A DNA stretch of 64,000 nt from Lasioglossum baleicum (GCF_051020765.1 NC_134933.1:11505461-11569460), one strand, 5' to 3'; numbered from the stretch's first letter, positions 13,501-28,500 are shown. Notes: a model not told the origin generated them from the letters alone. Program-made: numbers and translations.

Positions 13501-16500
13501 CATCGGGTTATAGCCATCCTTATTGATGACTTCACGCCCGTTTACCCGTGGCTGGAGTTCGCTAATCACAATAAATCCCCTAGCTCACGGGGATCTGTTT
13601 GACTATGACGAATACTATTCGTCAGCGTGCCGTTTCTTCAACGACTGCAAACATTTATTTCGTTTCGTCTATGAATCCCAGATTCTAAACTGTCAACTAT
13701 TGCGTTGTACACGCGATGTCCCTGAACATTTTCACCATACCTTGTGCTATTGGATTTGAACGAAAATTCGTAGCGTTTTTAAATTAAAATTCGAAGGTAA
13801 AATTAAGATATTTATCCATAGGTTTATTCGATAAGTAGATAGCGGATCTTCATGCAGAATGGACATTTTTAACCTAAATTGCAACAAACTGGAGTGAAAT
13901 AGAAATTTATTTTCTTTCTTAATAGATTTAATAGGTCGACAATAATATGACAATATTTTTAACACTAAACCTATCGAGTACTAAAAGCGATTAAAATGTG
14001 TTTTATTTTACAAAAATGACAAGGCTCTATTTATTTAGATTTAGTGCTACTTTAATTACAATATGTGCTTGGATAAAGAAATTTATCGAATCAATTTCCA
14101 TGTAAGCAATTTTGTAATTTCAATAATTATAAGACGAAAAATATAAAACCGGTCATTTGACCGGCAGTGGTAGGTTTACTGTTCAATTCTCCCACTATTT
14201 CCTAAAAAAAACTATAAGTTTTAAATTAAATTAAAATCCACTGTTTTAAACTAAAATCCGCTGTATAATCATAAGTTAGCTCAAAACTGGAAAAAAGTAA
14301 TAGATCAGAATGGAAAGTATGTTGCCCAATAAATGATACGAAGTGGTATCTCCCAGAAAATAGGATAGAGCCGCACGAAGTGATAATAACACCGCCACCG
14401 GAGGAGCCACGGCTGAGCCAAGCTAGCGAGGGTAGCGAGGCAGCGAGTGAGGCACCCTCGGAGACGTCCTCGCCGTCGGGTAAAACGAGAAGATGCAGAG
14501 GGGATACCAGCAAAAGGAGAAAGGGCGTGTACATAACCCAATGGCCGGAGCCCTTGGACACCGACAGGAACAAGCTGTCAGCTCAGAGCAGCGAGGAACG
14601 AGACGAGCCACCTGCGACGCCCAGTGACCTCTCCGACTGCGAGGGCCACACGCCTAGAAGGTAACACGAGAACCACCGCTAATATATCGGAATAGAATGC
14701 AAATAGACCTGAAGTGTCTGCCTACGGATAGGATTTAAGAGGAGAGGACGTAACAGAGTCCGCTGTTTGCCTAAGAGTACCTTTTTTCGTCGCCTCCCTT
14801 TTGTGTATGTAGCGGGAAATAATCAAGCAGACGTTTCGGGATGGTTGTTGTACTTTATTAATGTTAATTAAGCTTTGAAATGCGTGAATTTTCAACAGAG
14901 ATTTATACTGAAATGTAAAATCTATCTACACGGGGTGAACCACGAATTGTAACCAGTAGAGATTACTCTCTTATTAGCAGTCCGATCGAAAATGTTTTTA
15001 TCAGGTATATAGCATGGTTTCAAAAGAGCTCTCACGTGATTATAGCAAATTTTTCGTCAACTCTTTTTTTGTGATTTTTCAAGGTCACCATTAATTATCT
15101 TAATTTGTTAGAGGAATTCACGACGAATTCGACAAGTATCATAACATTAAAAAATTGCTTTTTAAATTTCTTTACGAAAAATTTTCTATAAACCATGTGT
15201 ATACCTGATGAAAACATTTTCGATCGAACTGCTAACAGTAACCTCTACTGATCACGATTTGTGGTTCACCCTGTATATAAAATTGACACTTCCTCTGTCC
15301 TCTGTAACGGTAAAAAAATCTTGAAACACAGAAGCCTTAGAAAGCTGACATTTGGTACACAGGTAGCCGTTAGCCCAAAGGGGTGAACGAATACGCTTTT
15401 ATCCCGGAAGTCATTCAGGATCAAGTGTTAAAATTAAATTGGTGGCATACCTCCAGAAATAAGCCAGCCGTTGATTTTCCAACGGGAATTATACTATTAT
15501 GTCGATATTTTTTGGTTATATTTCAGAAATACCAAAATACGGTGTGACATTGTTCCAATTTTTTCGGTTTTCTTCTTTTATTGTAATACAATTTACTTTA
15601 TTTCTAATTCTAGATTCTTATTTATTTCTAAGATTAAAGATCTACAGTCACTGTCATATTTGTTTGTTCAGATATAGTAAGAGGCCTCTCCGCGGCCCCT
15701 ACGGGCAGATGCTCGAGGCAGAGATGGCGAAGCCACGAGCGACCGACATCGCTCTCGAGGAAGGTCTTCGTCCACGTAGAAAAGTTTCCGCGAATCTTTC
15801 GTACACCACCAGCTCGAATAACAGCGGGTCCGAGCCGCCAACACCCTGCCATCATCGAACAACCTCCAGCCCGAGCAAACTCGAAGGACTTCCGGGACCA
15901 AGTCCTGAACTCCTGGCGGAACTACTTCGAGGTTCTTCGGAAAGGGTGGCCCGCGCACCAGCACATCGAAACGTGAGTACCATTAAGCTCAATATTGCAT
16001 TAGTTCGATGGAAACGTCTAGAAACGCTTGCGCGACCCATAAAATGATGCTGGAGTAAAATGTTGTAAATATTATGATGAAAAAACAGCAGCTTATAGTT
16101 CACATTAAACAAATGTTTATTTATACGCGACCTAGTATTCATTTTGTAGCATAGGTCACCATATTTTTCACAAAAGTCGCTAATGAACTATGACCATAAC
16201 AATACAAAGATGACCTTCAATTTCCGAGGCGATTCATCGTGTAAAAAAAGTTGTTGTCACTTACACGACAAATTTTTCAGTAACTTTTATACATAGTTGC
16301 GAACATATTCAAGGGTGTCGCTTTTATTTGTTCATAAACAGGGGTTCCGACTGATCCAAGAATAACTGTTTGTCATTGTTCAATGCAAGCTTTTATTGAA
16401 ATCGCGAGAAATCTGAACGGTGTTGTTCAGTATTTTTTACACCAAAGTTTATTTATAAAAATGTCTTGTTGAAAGATTTCTGGATAATTATTAATTGGCT

Positions 16501-19500
16501 CTTGAGACATCCACTAATTAGTTCTTCCTGCGAATAGAAGTGAGAATTTGCAAAAAGATTCACAGCCTAGTTATGACACCGTAGGGGCTCGGTCACTCGT
16601 TCTTCGTCAACCTAATGTTTCCATGCTTCTCGGACAGGGCATTTCAGCAATGAACGAACAAACTATCCAAACAGTCGTCATTTGTAATACACGACTCCAG
16701 GCTGGCGGGGAAAATGTAATCTAATAATAATGTTCGGCCATATTTCTGGGATGAGTTGGTGCTTTGGCCAGTGCACTCGAGATTTGCAGAGTGTCCCCTT
16801 GATTCTGGCACAGCGGGGGCGGCTGCGCGAATATCTACGAGGATATTCCTGGCCTTAGGTGTACCCGGGGACTGATCGGTCTCTGCCGATGCGCGTGGAA
16901 TCCGTCGACTAACATTTTTATGCAATCCGACCTTGATACCTTGACGAGATGGTCCTCTGTGTCACATGCCTGTGGAGCTACCAGTTCGATCATGTGCACC
17001 AGCTAGAATCCTGCGGTTGCAAGGAAAAACGCCGCATGCCACAATTTCGTCAAATTTTAGTTTACGCATTAATTGAGCTTTCTAGTATAGGATTCACGTA
17101 TTTACCAGAAAAATAGTTATGAAAACAAAATCGAAAGTTTCAAAAAAATAATGCAATTCGAAACTTTAAACGGCAATATCTCGAAAGCGAAAGTATGTGA
17201 CATGCGGCGTTCTTCCTGACAACCCCTAGGGGACCATCAGAGCTTTTCCACTCATTTTTGTTTAAAAAACTCACTAGCGAAGACACTCTTCGGAGATTTG
17301 TCTAAATGTAGCCACCTAAATATCCCTTTTATTTGTGATGACTAGACTGCAGATTTTTATGTATTTATGAAGAAAATGGTGAGGTGAAATACAAAACAGT
17401 AAAAAATTCGAAAAATTTAAGAATATCATAATGTTGTTCTTAATGCAATAAAGTCATTAAGGAATGAGATTTTTTATATGGCTACAGATTTATTTTAATA
17501 CTTAAGCAATTGATTGCAAACGAATCAAACTTTAATTCATCTAAAAAAAGATTCATGACATTCATATTTGTTAGACTTTGTTGAAACCTTCATCACGAGT
17601 CTGACTCGTTAAAATACCGCAAGGGGTTAAAAATCACATTTTCACAGAAAAATCCAGACGAAATAGAAATGGTTGTACAATTCGTACGGAAGATGAAATG
17701 ACTGCGACAAACCCGACGCACGAAAGTAGATTTGTTTTACTCGGAAAACAACATCAGCCGTATATATCGTGATTAGTGTGCGTGATGCGAACCAACGGCG
17801 CGCCGCGGCGTGCGGAAATTAGTCATACCGGAGAAAAATGGATTTCCTCCGATTGAGAGAAAGCAGAATCGTTTGTGATGCGGGGCACGGAACGTTTACG
17901 GAAATGTATCGGAACTCTGCGTTTCCTCAGGCTTATATTACTCACTTTTACTTCAGCTTGAAGTGACCATTATGCAGTGACATATAAAAATATTAAGTTC
18001 CAAGAATACAGAGCGGGATGAACGAAATGTCGAGTTACATAAACAAGTAAAACACGAAGAACACGTCCGGTGGTTGAATTTCATGCGAAAATCTCAACTT
18101 TCGATAGCCGATATGTCTCGCAACGGTTCAAAAGGGAATATACGTCGTTCAACGAAATATATTCGGACCTGCCAAACGTCGCGATACGTTGATCGGATTT
18201 TTTTCGTGAAATCGAGGAAAAATGAAAGTTGAACGTAACGCTCTCTCGGTAGTTTATGAAATACGAAGATTAACGGAAATAGCGCGCCACTATTCAGATA
18301 CACAAAGATATTTTCAGGTGAGCTCTTTATCTATCTCCTGATGTCATCGGCTTGCACGCTATTGCGTAGATTTCGAGATCTTCATGAATGGATCGCGATG
18401 CTGACAATTTACGACATTCGGGCGCGGTGACGTCGACGGCAAACGTGACGTTCGATCGCACGTACGTTGCCCGCAATGTTATAGCAACCCTCCCGCCCAC
18501 TTCATCATTTTGATGAATGCTGCGTGGTGTCTGAAATTCTGTTCTTTTTTTACAAATGCTCGATGCAGAGAGTTCATACCAACTACGCGAGAAAATAAAG
18601 CTCGAGTCCTCTCAATAATCCCTCTGACCGTTTAATTGCGAATCACTTCGTTAGAGGATTAATCATTTGGGAAGAATTTAGTCTACTTCAGTTGGTATTG
18701 AAAGTTTCGAGCTCGGTGATTTGGTACAGTCGAATTTTGTTATTTTATATTCTGCTGTTAGAATGAATTAGAAGTTTTCACGTTGAATTTGAATGTTTCA
18801 TATTGAGTTCAATAAAAGGATTCACCTATTATCGTAACATTTTCTTTACAGTTACAGTAATTAAAACGGCTTCATCGCCAAAAATGTCGTAGAACATTTT
18901 GATTCAAAAAGAAACGCATAACATGCATATTTGGTAGACTTCGTTAAAATCTTCATCGCGAGTCTGACTCGTTAAAATACGGCAAAGGGTTAATCCTGCA
19001 TTTACAAAATAGAATTTTCAGCATTGTTGTTCTATTATGTGAATATTCTCTTGTGTGAACACTATTGTTCCCCGATTAGTTCATATAACGGAATGATACA
19101 AGTTGACAAAACGGAGCGAAAGAAGAAGCAGGTGAAAATTTACCTGTTATAGTAACATCAGATAAATGGATGAAAATCAAGCAGGCTAAAGACAAAGAAG
19201 AGGAGAAAAAAATTAAGCGAGAAAAAAGACTAGTATAAGTAGAAGAAAATAATACAATTAATGCAAAGAAATACGGAAAAAGCAGAAAGAATAGGATTTG
19301 TTGCTACGAAAATAAAAAATATTGATAATCCCTACTATTTCTGTACATTTGTTGTGTCGTCTGTTCTAGAACAAAGATTTGTGGAAATTGAAAGCTACAA
19401 TTCTCGTGTCCGCATAACCAATTTCACTAGCCAAAATGGTACATCTACCCTGGCTAAAAACATATTAGCAGCGTGATACCACAATTCTGAGGGCAGCGTT

Positions 19501-22500
19501 GAAAAACGTCAGAGCTTCATCGAAGGTCGGTATCGCGAAATAAACTCTAATGGTCGCGGGGAAGAATTCTACGGGAAGGGTGCAGGCTAGATCCGGGAGC
19601 TTTTGCAGGGTTGAACGGCGCACTATGGGCCAAACCAACGAAATCTGTGTCAAAATCAAAGAACTTTCGATAGAAATGAGATAGAGCTGAAAAATTAAAG
19701 CTGAAACATTGCAAAATATGGGAAACATAGAGAGATTATAGTAGGAACGTTTTTTAACCTTTAAAAATTCGTTAAACGTGCACAATTTCAAGAAAATTGT
19801 GGTTTATTAACTTTACTTCTCATCAACAAATTTTTTAACCTCTGGTGATAAAAATAAAGAAATAAGGTATCTTATACCTGATATTTTATATGTGATATCT
19901 TATTTTTTATTTTTATCACCAGAAGTTAAAAAATGAGAAGTAAATTAAAAAGCTGAAATGCTTACCTCACTTTCTGTGTAAATGAAAAAGTCAGTTGCAC
20001 ACACAGCCTACAAGGAGTGCCAAAGCAATCGCAGCGATTCATCATGCGACCGTTCGTCAAGTGATATACGTCAAATAACCGTTCAAATACTTCGTGATAT
20101 TTATTTTTATTGTGTTTTATATATGAGAATACAATACATATACCTTCAAACTAGTGGGTTTATCAATTCATTTCAACGAAAACATGATTTCATTAGTTTT
20201 GTTCACAAAAATCGATTTCTTGCAAAATCCTGAGGTCGTAGACAAATTTTGAAACCAGATTTGAGATCTGCGTGAAAAAATCTACGGGGTATAGCATGTT
20301 AAAAAAAAATTGTTCTGCGCGTGGTCCTGGAAAAACCACGATTTTCTTGAAATTGTGCAAGTTTAACGAATTCTTTCAAGGTTAATATTCTGCAAAGTTT
20401 CAGCTTACATTTAAAAAAAATCAAATTTCATCGCTCTATCTCATTTCTATCGAGATTTTGACACACAGATTTCATTGGTTTGGCCCATAGTGCGGCGCAA
20501 CTAAAGTTGTGAGTCGGGAATGAAAGCGTCGCTTTGCGAGAGAGGCGATTGTCGATCGGGTGTTCTTTTGGTGGCAAAGGTACAAGGTCGTCGGAGCTTG
20601 GCTCCCCGGGACAAGGTCGTGGCGGGAAAGCTCTGGCAGGCTGGACAAGGCAGATCAGAGCAGAACGGAGGAGAGCAGAGCGCAGCAGAGTAGAGGAGAG
20701 TACTGCACGCAGAGAGCAGGCAGAACAAGCAGGCAAGATACCGTGGCGCGCGTGTAATCCACGTGAGATTGCGCGCCGGCGTTCTGGAACCGAAACATCT
20801 GCCTCTCTTCCTCCGCAGCGGCCGCTATTCTCTTGGGCATCGATCAGACTAGCTGTGGTTGTGCGACGGGTCGCCAGTTTCAGGCGTAACGCCGTGTCTC
20901 GCTGTCGCTCCGCAAAAGCTCTCCAGCAATCTCGCGAATCTCGCCGGGATACCTGCCGCGAAAATCGAAAGCCGACACGTGTGAACCTACTAGGAAAATC
21001 GGGGTGCACCGGGACATGTTCGCCGGGATGCTCGGGAATATACCTTTGATAGAAGGGAATCATCGTCGTGTAGCTTAGAGCAAGAGGGACATAGGCACCC
21101 TTCGTGACGATCAGACGTTTCGGAGAGGTTTCACTATCTCCCCGAGGCCGCAGCTCTCGATACACCCGTCACGTCTGGTGTCCGTCACGTGTGAGTCCTT
21201 TGAAAAACGTATCCCGAGGATGGTAACGGTAATCGACGAGAACATTGTACGCTTTGTAGACTAGTTTCAATTAATTTCTCGATGTGGTAGAGCGATTAGT
21301 CACACCGGTGGTAGCTACGGCTTTTGTTTGCGTATTGTGATCGAGGAGAATAGCTCCGGAGATAATGTTTATTCGAATGGCAGGGTATACTCTGTAGACG
21401 GAGAGCTGATTAGAATTGTTGAAATATCCTTTCTCTGTTGGTAGGATCAGAGAAAACGAGTATCGACCGTAAAGTTGTTTGGAAGATTCCAAAGACTTCA
21501 TAGTACTGTTAGCCGCGGCTAGAACTAATATTACCCGACTAGAGTAACGGCATATTTGCTAGTGCATCACGTAAGCTCGGCCACCTTCTATTTATTCTCG
21601 ATTCTATTCGGATCAACGTGTACCACTTGCTGCTCATAATCTAAGAAATCGTGCGAAATAATCGCGTCTCTGCAACAAGTAGCACGGCCGGTTGCTAAAT
21701 GCGAATCTTTAGACCTTCTGCTCTCGGAAGTCGAGTGGCCACTTCTACGCTCGTAATTATTTCACACGCCCGCGCCCGCGGACCGCACTCGACTCAAATA
21801 TTTCGGATTACTAGACTGCAGATTTTTAGGTGAAACAGGAATGTTCTGTATACATCGCGATAAACACAGAAGCTGCGTAGACGTTTATTTCTTCTCTTAA
21901 TAATTTCAAAAAGCGACTGACAAACGAACTTTTCAAATCTTTCTACATTTTCATTATTTTGTGGTTGCGCATTTTCATGCGAAATAAAAATTGTCTTCAC
22001 TAATTGCAAAATATAAGAGCTATGCAGACAGTTGTTTCTTTTCTTTTTTTAATTCCGATGAGCTGAAAGGAATGCAGTAATTTTTTAAAATTGGAGTATA
22101 GATTCAACATTTGGAAAAATGGACACATTTAAAACAATTTAACACTAAACCCTTTACGATTATTGATCTAATAAAAATAATTGTATAAGAAATGATTGTA
22201 TAGGTATCTTCAGTGGAGCACATATTACAATAGGAGCTGCACAAAATCTAAATAAAATCAATCTTGTTATTTTTATAAGGGAGCATGTACCAGTTACTTT
22301 TAAAGCTCGGTAGTTTTAGTGTTAAGAATATCAATATATTGCCCCCGGCATACTAAAATCATTGAGAGAAGAAAGAAATTTCTATTGCATTTGACTCCCG
22401 CATATTGGAATCAATGCAGATTTTCAAACAGAACATATTTCTAAAGAATCGTTAGTTTTACTAAGAATTTAGAGAACGTCGAATGCAATTACATTTTCAT

Positions 22501-25500
22501 GGAAATCCTTTATACCGTACGGACAAAATTTCATATTTGACTGCACAGTTGCTGGAACGAAGCATCCGCTTCAATGCAGACTGCGACCAGTTAAAGTATT
22601 GTCTGATATTGAATTCGACCGTGGAACGTATTCCGATGATGCACATCGTTTTCCCATATCCCGTTCAATAATTAACATTTTCGAGGCACAATCGTGAGAA
22701 AACGGTCGATCATAATTTTTCACAGTTAATGGTAACCGCGATGTAATTGTATTCAGCTACTGCTTCCGCGTTCATGGAACGGCATGGCGGACCGTTGACG
22801 TTCGTTCTATTATTGTGCAGTGAATATCGAAAATTATCACGAGAATCGCGCAGCGATGCAGCTCGGAGTATCGAAGAAATAGTTGTTTGATCCGCCTAAT
22901 TGGAGGATAACAGAAATAATATAAGTACTGGACGGGTAATACTGATACTTGGCAAAGGTCAAAGGTTAACCTTCGGTTCCGCCACTAGTTAGGCAGGATT
23001 ACGAGCGCAGCTCCTTTGAAACACGTTAAAACTCGTGGGCTATAGTTTCGTAGCGGGATCCTTTGAGCTGAATCTGCGTACCGGTAACTAATTTTCGCGC
23101 GGGACTATTCAATACTAGTGATGGGAGCGATCCAGTTCTTTCTCGCGATTTTCAAGTAATTCGCTGATCAAACGTTTTTGAAATAATATTCTTTCGCGAG
23201 TTTTGACAGTATTAGATTGTGAAACTATCGCATCTTTTTGATACTTGCAGATTCATACGGACCTTAATTGCAATCATACGTTGTTATAGGTTTTGCACTC
23301 CAAATTCACCCATCAAGAATATTTAAAATTGATTATTTATTTATTTGAATTAAATTATATATTCATTTAGACACACATGAACGGTGTCATTACTGCGAGG
23401 GAAACATAAGACTCGATACTCAATAAATTCAATAAATTCATGTGTACTTTCATTTTTTAAATTTAACAATCAGAAAATGGCTACAATGAACACACATATC
23501 TGCACACAGTTTTCATACATTTTTAGCATTTGATGCGCATCCTTGCAATAAATAAAATTTTGAATTTTGAATTGACTTTTCTTACAAAAACTTACTTAAC
23601 AATACTTTACTTCAGAATCATACCCATCACTATTTAACACACGCGATTATCCGTAACACCAAAACTGTAATAATATCTCTTTCGATTTGCCTCGTGCGTG
23701 TCCGACTTTATAGCCTCATCATTTCCGATTTTACAGTGCTGTTTGCTTAATGATTCTAGCATGCAATTATATTATATAATTTCTGCGTTATTTTAAATCA
23801 TTGAACCCGCGTTTATCGCGTCGCATAGAACAATCGTAATTTATCTCTCTGTTACGTCGCGATATTATGGAGAAAATATGAAGTAACAAATGTAACATTT
23901 TCATCAATTGTCATCCATTCAATAATACAAACTTCTGATAACACGTTTATGTCGCACGATTATGTTTCCTTTTTAACACGGAAGGTTGTCGATAATAGTT
24001 ACGAGTAAAGTCGCTCGTCATGTACCTTCTGCGTTGCAATAATAAAAAGGTCAAAGAGTGCACTCTCCGCTTGCCTGCCTCTTAGAAAAGCTCCTTAGTT
24101 CTCAGATCTTTTCTCGTTGAGCTGTCGTTGTTTAATGCCACATGGGGGCAGATCCACACAATAAATAAAAACGATATGTCCGACGTAAAACAGTATAGCA
24201 GAAATTGTGACAGATATCTGTATGGAATCTTAGTTCATCTTTCTCAATTTTTACTGCAGTCCCAATGTAAAGAAATGTCTTCGAATTCTTTTTGAAGACG
24301 ATTAAAATAAAAATTATCTACTACATGCACAATAGATCTATTTTTCGTATTGCGGCTCCGATAATTTGATCTTCGACTGTAAATTTGGCACTCCGTTCCG
24401 ACAAAACTGTAAATTGCATAAACATCCGCGGTCTAGTAATCAGTTCGGTAATCGTATGGAATAGCGAGGTTCTCGGTGGAAGAAGGAAAGCCTCGGGAGC
24501 GAAAAAGATAGAAAAGGGAGCTTGTAAGCTCACGAGGGGGGCCTGAGTCAGCTCGCTAAATATAACACACCGTGGAACGGCACACGTACGACGTGTTCGA
24601 CGTATGATCATCCAACTCGAAGTGTGAAAGCTCTGTAAAACGCCAAAACTTTGGCGGACGAGTGCGGGCCGAGCTTTTAAAGTGGCGCTGCTGAATCACA
24701 TGCCACTGCAACGAGAGCCTCCGGCAGGGACACGAGACAGCTTTTGTCCGTGATTCCGAGATCAGAATTTCTCCGATCGAGGGTACGCAGCCTGACGATC
24801 ATTAAATCAATATACACGAGCCGTTGCCCATCAGTTTTTCCCACGAACCTTCAATGTTTTTCACTTCGTGTACAGGCCGCGTCACGGGGCCGCTGTTCCA
24901 CATTCTTAGCAAAGATTTTATAGTTAGAAGACATGAGCAATTTTATTAAATTTTATTAAATTTTAATTATAATTTCTCATTTGCTGAACCCTTAGCAGTC
25001 GAGTACCATTATTGTTTACATTATTAAATATGTTGGTATCTAGTCAATTACCACACATTTAAAGTAGCTGATGTGCATATTGTATTATAAAAATAACAAG
25101 ATTAAATTTATTTATATTCTGCGCGATTTCTATCATAATACATACTGGAATAAAAATATCTTTATAATTATAATTGCAGAATAAATTTTAATACTACATT
25201 TTGATACGAGAAAATTACCAAAATCGTATACAACGGAATTATTCTGGGTCGGAAGAAATGTCTAATTTTCAAGTTAAAACAGTTCCGACTGCAAAAGGGT
25301 TAATAGTATTTTTCGACTCGGATAAATACTTCAATGATTTCTTGCGACATCATATTTACGATTTTCATATTCACATCCTCTGCCAGGGGTAGTGCCAGCC
25401 GTTTTGTTTTATTAGAATCTATTTTCTATTTTAGTTGATCGTAGTCATAGCTAACGGATGCAGTTCACCTATTACACGTTCAATGAAGTTAGTACAGAAA

Positions 25501-28500
25501 TAAAACGTCGTATGAAAAAATTTAACTGTACACGATCCACTCACTTTTACGCGTCGGATCATGTACTCTCGACTGTGCCACTGCTTTATGGGGTATGTAC
25601 TTTGTTCTTGTATTATTTTCGGAATTATTTCTGACCGTCATCTAATATAATTAGTAGAGATTGCGGATTTTTTGTGGATAATTAGGAGCAACGTAACTCT
25701 CCTGTAATTATCCTTCTTTGTTATTAATAATGCTTATGCCACGGTGTCAAGGAAATGTTACCAATAAAAGTAGCGGTGTAAAATTAATGACCCTTGTAGC
25801 TGATAAGGGGAACCTTGATCGAAAGAAACCTCCTTTTCTCACATCGTTAATTTTTCCGATATTATAACTCTTTCGCTTCTGTAAACGGGTACAACTTTTA
25901 CGCGATTCAGGGTATTTTTACTGGAACAGCCGATACAGGTAAACGTATTCTGAGAATGATCTCGCGTTCATTCCAGCAAACAAACGTGTGTTGAAATTAC
26001 TGTTTGGCTAATTACAAGAAATTGCATTCAACCACAATAAATTTTTCAGAGAACAGAATCATCTACCTCGAACAAATCACGCTCGAACGTATCTCCCATC
26101 TTCTTGATCTTTTCCTCCCAGTTCCATTTACTTCTTTAATCTTGCGAAAGTAAACGTAAACGAGATTAAACTAACGCAGAGTATCGATACAGTCTATTTT
26201 AAAATGGGACCATGAAAGTTTAATATAAGGTGTTCCATAGTATTTCATTAAAAATAAAATGCAAGTGCTTCGTAAACGTGGGTTCGTAACAATTTTCCTA
26301 GGATAAATAATTATAATTGGAAGTGCTTCAAATTGGAATTCGTTCTGTTTTGAGAGGTGTGCGATTTAAAGGACCTATAAATTTTTATATGCTATTTTCA
26401 CATTTCCTACCCACCAGTTTTATATTTCATTTTTACATTTTATTTTCGCCGTTTTTATCGTTTTATTAAATCGGCTCTGTTATCATTGGGGGGATATTAC
26501 TTTCAACACAATTGTATTTATCTTTCTATATTTGTTACAAAGTGTACCGGAATATATAAATTGCATATATTCGGGGAAATGAACATTTTTTTTGTAATGG
26601 ACAGCGGATCTCTATGCAAAATAAAAATTTTCTTCGTGAATTTCAACAAACTGCAGTCAAATAGAAATTTATTTTCTTAATATGTTTAATAGGTTGAAGA
26701 TAATACACCAGTATTTAAAAATTCTTCTGATATATTTACTGTTTTAAATTATACCTACACATTTTTTTGATGCACATGTAACAAAAAAGTAATCGAATTT
26801 CGTAAAGAATCGATTTCGTGTTTAAATACCACAAGAGAAAGAACGATAGGGCAAAAATTGGAAAGAATCGTGTGTCTCGTCGGTTTAAGTATAGTACGGT
26901 CGACGCCGGAGAAAAAGTTGGATCGAGATGATAGTGGTTGTCGATTTTTCCGTGCAGTGTCGATCGAAAACGCGGAGCGATCCAGATAGGAGTCCGCGCG
27001 ATTGATATGCAAGTGAAAAGTTCACGTAATTGCGAAGGATTAGCAAAGGTGGTAGAAGAGGATGACGATGAACGCTGGTCGGAAACTCATCAGCCAGACG
27101 TCGGTGGACAGCGAAAGTAACGAGCGTGTCAGCACAGTCCGCGTGGGTAGTTTTCCTTTTCATGCTTACACGAATCCGAGCCATCTAAACGTGCACTGTG
27201 CACCCGCATCGAAAACGGTGTTTGTTGTTACCGCCGTCACAAGTTTTTCCCTCTCCGCACTCGACCCGATTTTATTACACTTTATTACGCTGGGTGCTCA
27301 AATGACCAGGATCACCGTACACGAAATGTCAAGGGCCATCCAAAAAACGCGCCCACATGCTTCTCTTTAATAAAACGTAAACTATTTGGAATTTTTCCCA
27401 GCTTGTGTTTCCATTGAAAGTGAAATCTGTTACAATTACACGTGGAAATTTTCAATGACTTTTCGAAATGTTCCTGGAGTTGTTTCATGAATTGCAACTC
27501 AATTGTTATTCTTTAGCTCATTCTCGCGTGGATTGTTACGTGATTAGTAGACTACGGATCTTTATGCATCTTTATGAGGATCTTTTCCGCTTTTGAAAAT
27601 TTTCAAAGAATGCTAGGATATAACATATGATAGAATTTAGTACGATTTGAATTTATTTCAGATCTAAGATGGCTACTACCACAGAAAATAAGATTCCATT
27701 TGAGTTTCTTAAAATTCGTGTACAGAAATCGCAAATTGCATAAACATCCGCAGTCTAGACATGAGATTGCGAATCGCGTCACGTGACCGACCGACGATCG
27801 TGACGGAAGGGTGGGAGAATAGATAGTGGAAGGGGAAAGTACAGTGGGGGACCAGTCTTAATCTGGCGACTCTAGTACTACATTCTACTGAAACAAACTG
27901 GCTTAGTGTTGACATCTGGGCTTCACATGTGGATGATCCTTTATTTCGAAAGCTTTTGACACGATGCACGATCACGTATGACAACAATAAGAAAGGTTCC
28001 CGTTGATTTTGCGTGAAGTCGTGCGTTTCGAGTGCCCTAATCATTTGAGCACCCACTGTATTCGCGAATGCAGAACGCGTTGCCATAAACACGATCATTC
28101 TACGCTTTCCCAACCGTGTCCCCCACCTAGTTCACCGCCTAGTCGATATACGACGCAAAATCTATGTATGTTTGCGCTTCCACCCACCACACTTTCTACA
28201 TTTGCGAAATTTCATTTTATTAGTCATCTGCTGGAAAATATACGGGAGGTTGAGTCAGAAGGTGAAGGTTGTGTTGCCAAACGATTTGCACCGCTGCATT
28301 CCACTGGAAGGGTCGTTCTTTCTGGTAGAACGGGTCGGACCGTGAAACCAATTTGTTCTATTTTTTTTTCAACTCTGAAACTGCAATTGGCGGCACAGTC
28401 GTGCGATTTTTCAGCGCTAACGAAATTTCTTTAATGCATGCATCGAAGCAAACCTGTACACAGAAGCTTGTTCCATTGGCTTGTCAAGCTTTCAACTGTA

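Larger units (their letters stand above)
11361..14356 (+). other. Intron d-e, no gene beyond transposon copies
   Basis: Holds MITE copies at 11757, 12012 and 13836. The open frames at 12964-13569 are short, overlap on one strand and carry no domain I recognise. Confidence 0.5.

Noticed and set aside
16644..16925. 93-codon - frame with moderate GC
   Set aside because: No acceptor or donor context and no known domain; cannot be told from chance.
20428..21165. Open frame of 245 codons on the - strand in the GC-rich island
   Set aside because: The opposite strand is open over the same span, the protein is biased (Arg/Ser/Leu/Pro) without any domain, and GC-rich DNA has few stops by chance. Kept only as part of a candidate regulatory island.
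27709..28434. Frames of 134 and 143 codons in opposite directions near 28 kb
   Set aside because: They overlap each other, cross the edge of a transposon and show no recognisable motif.
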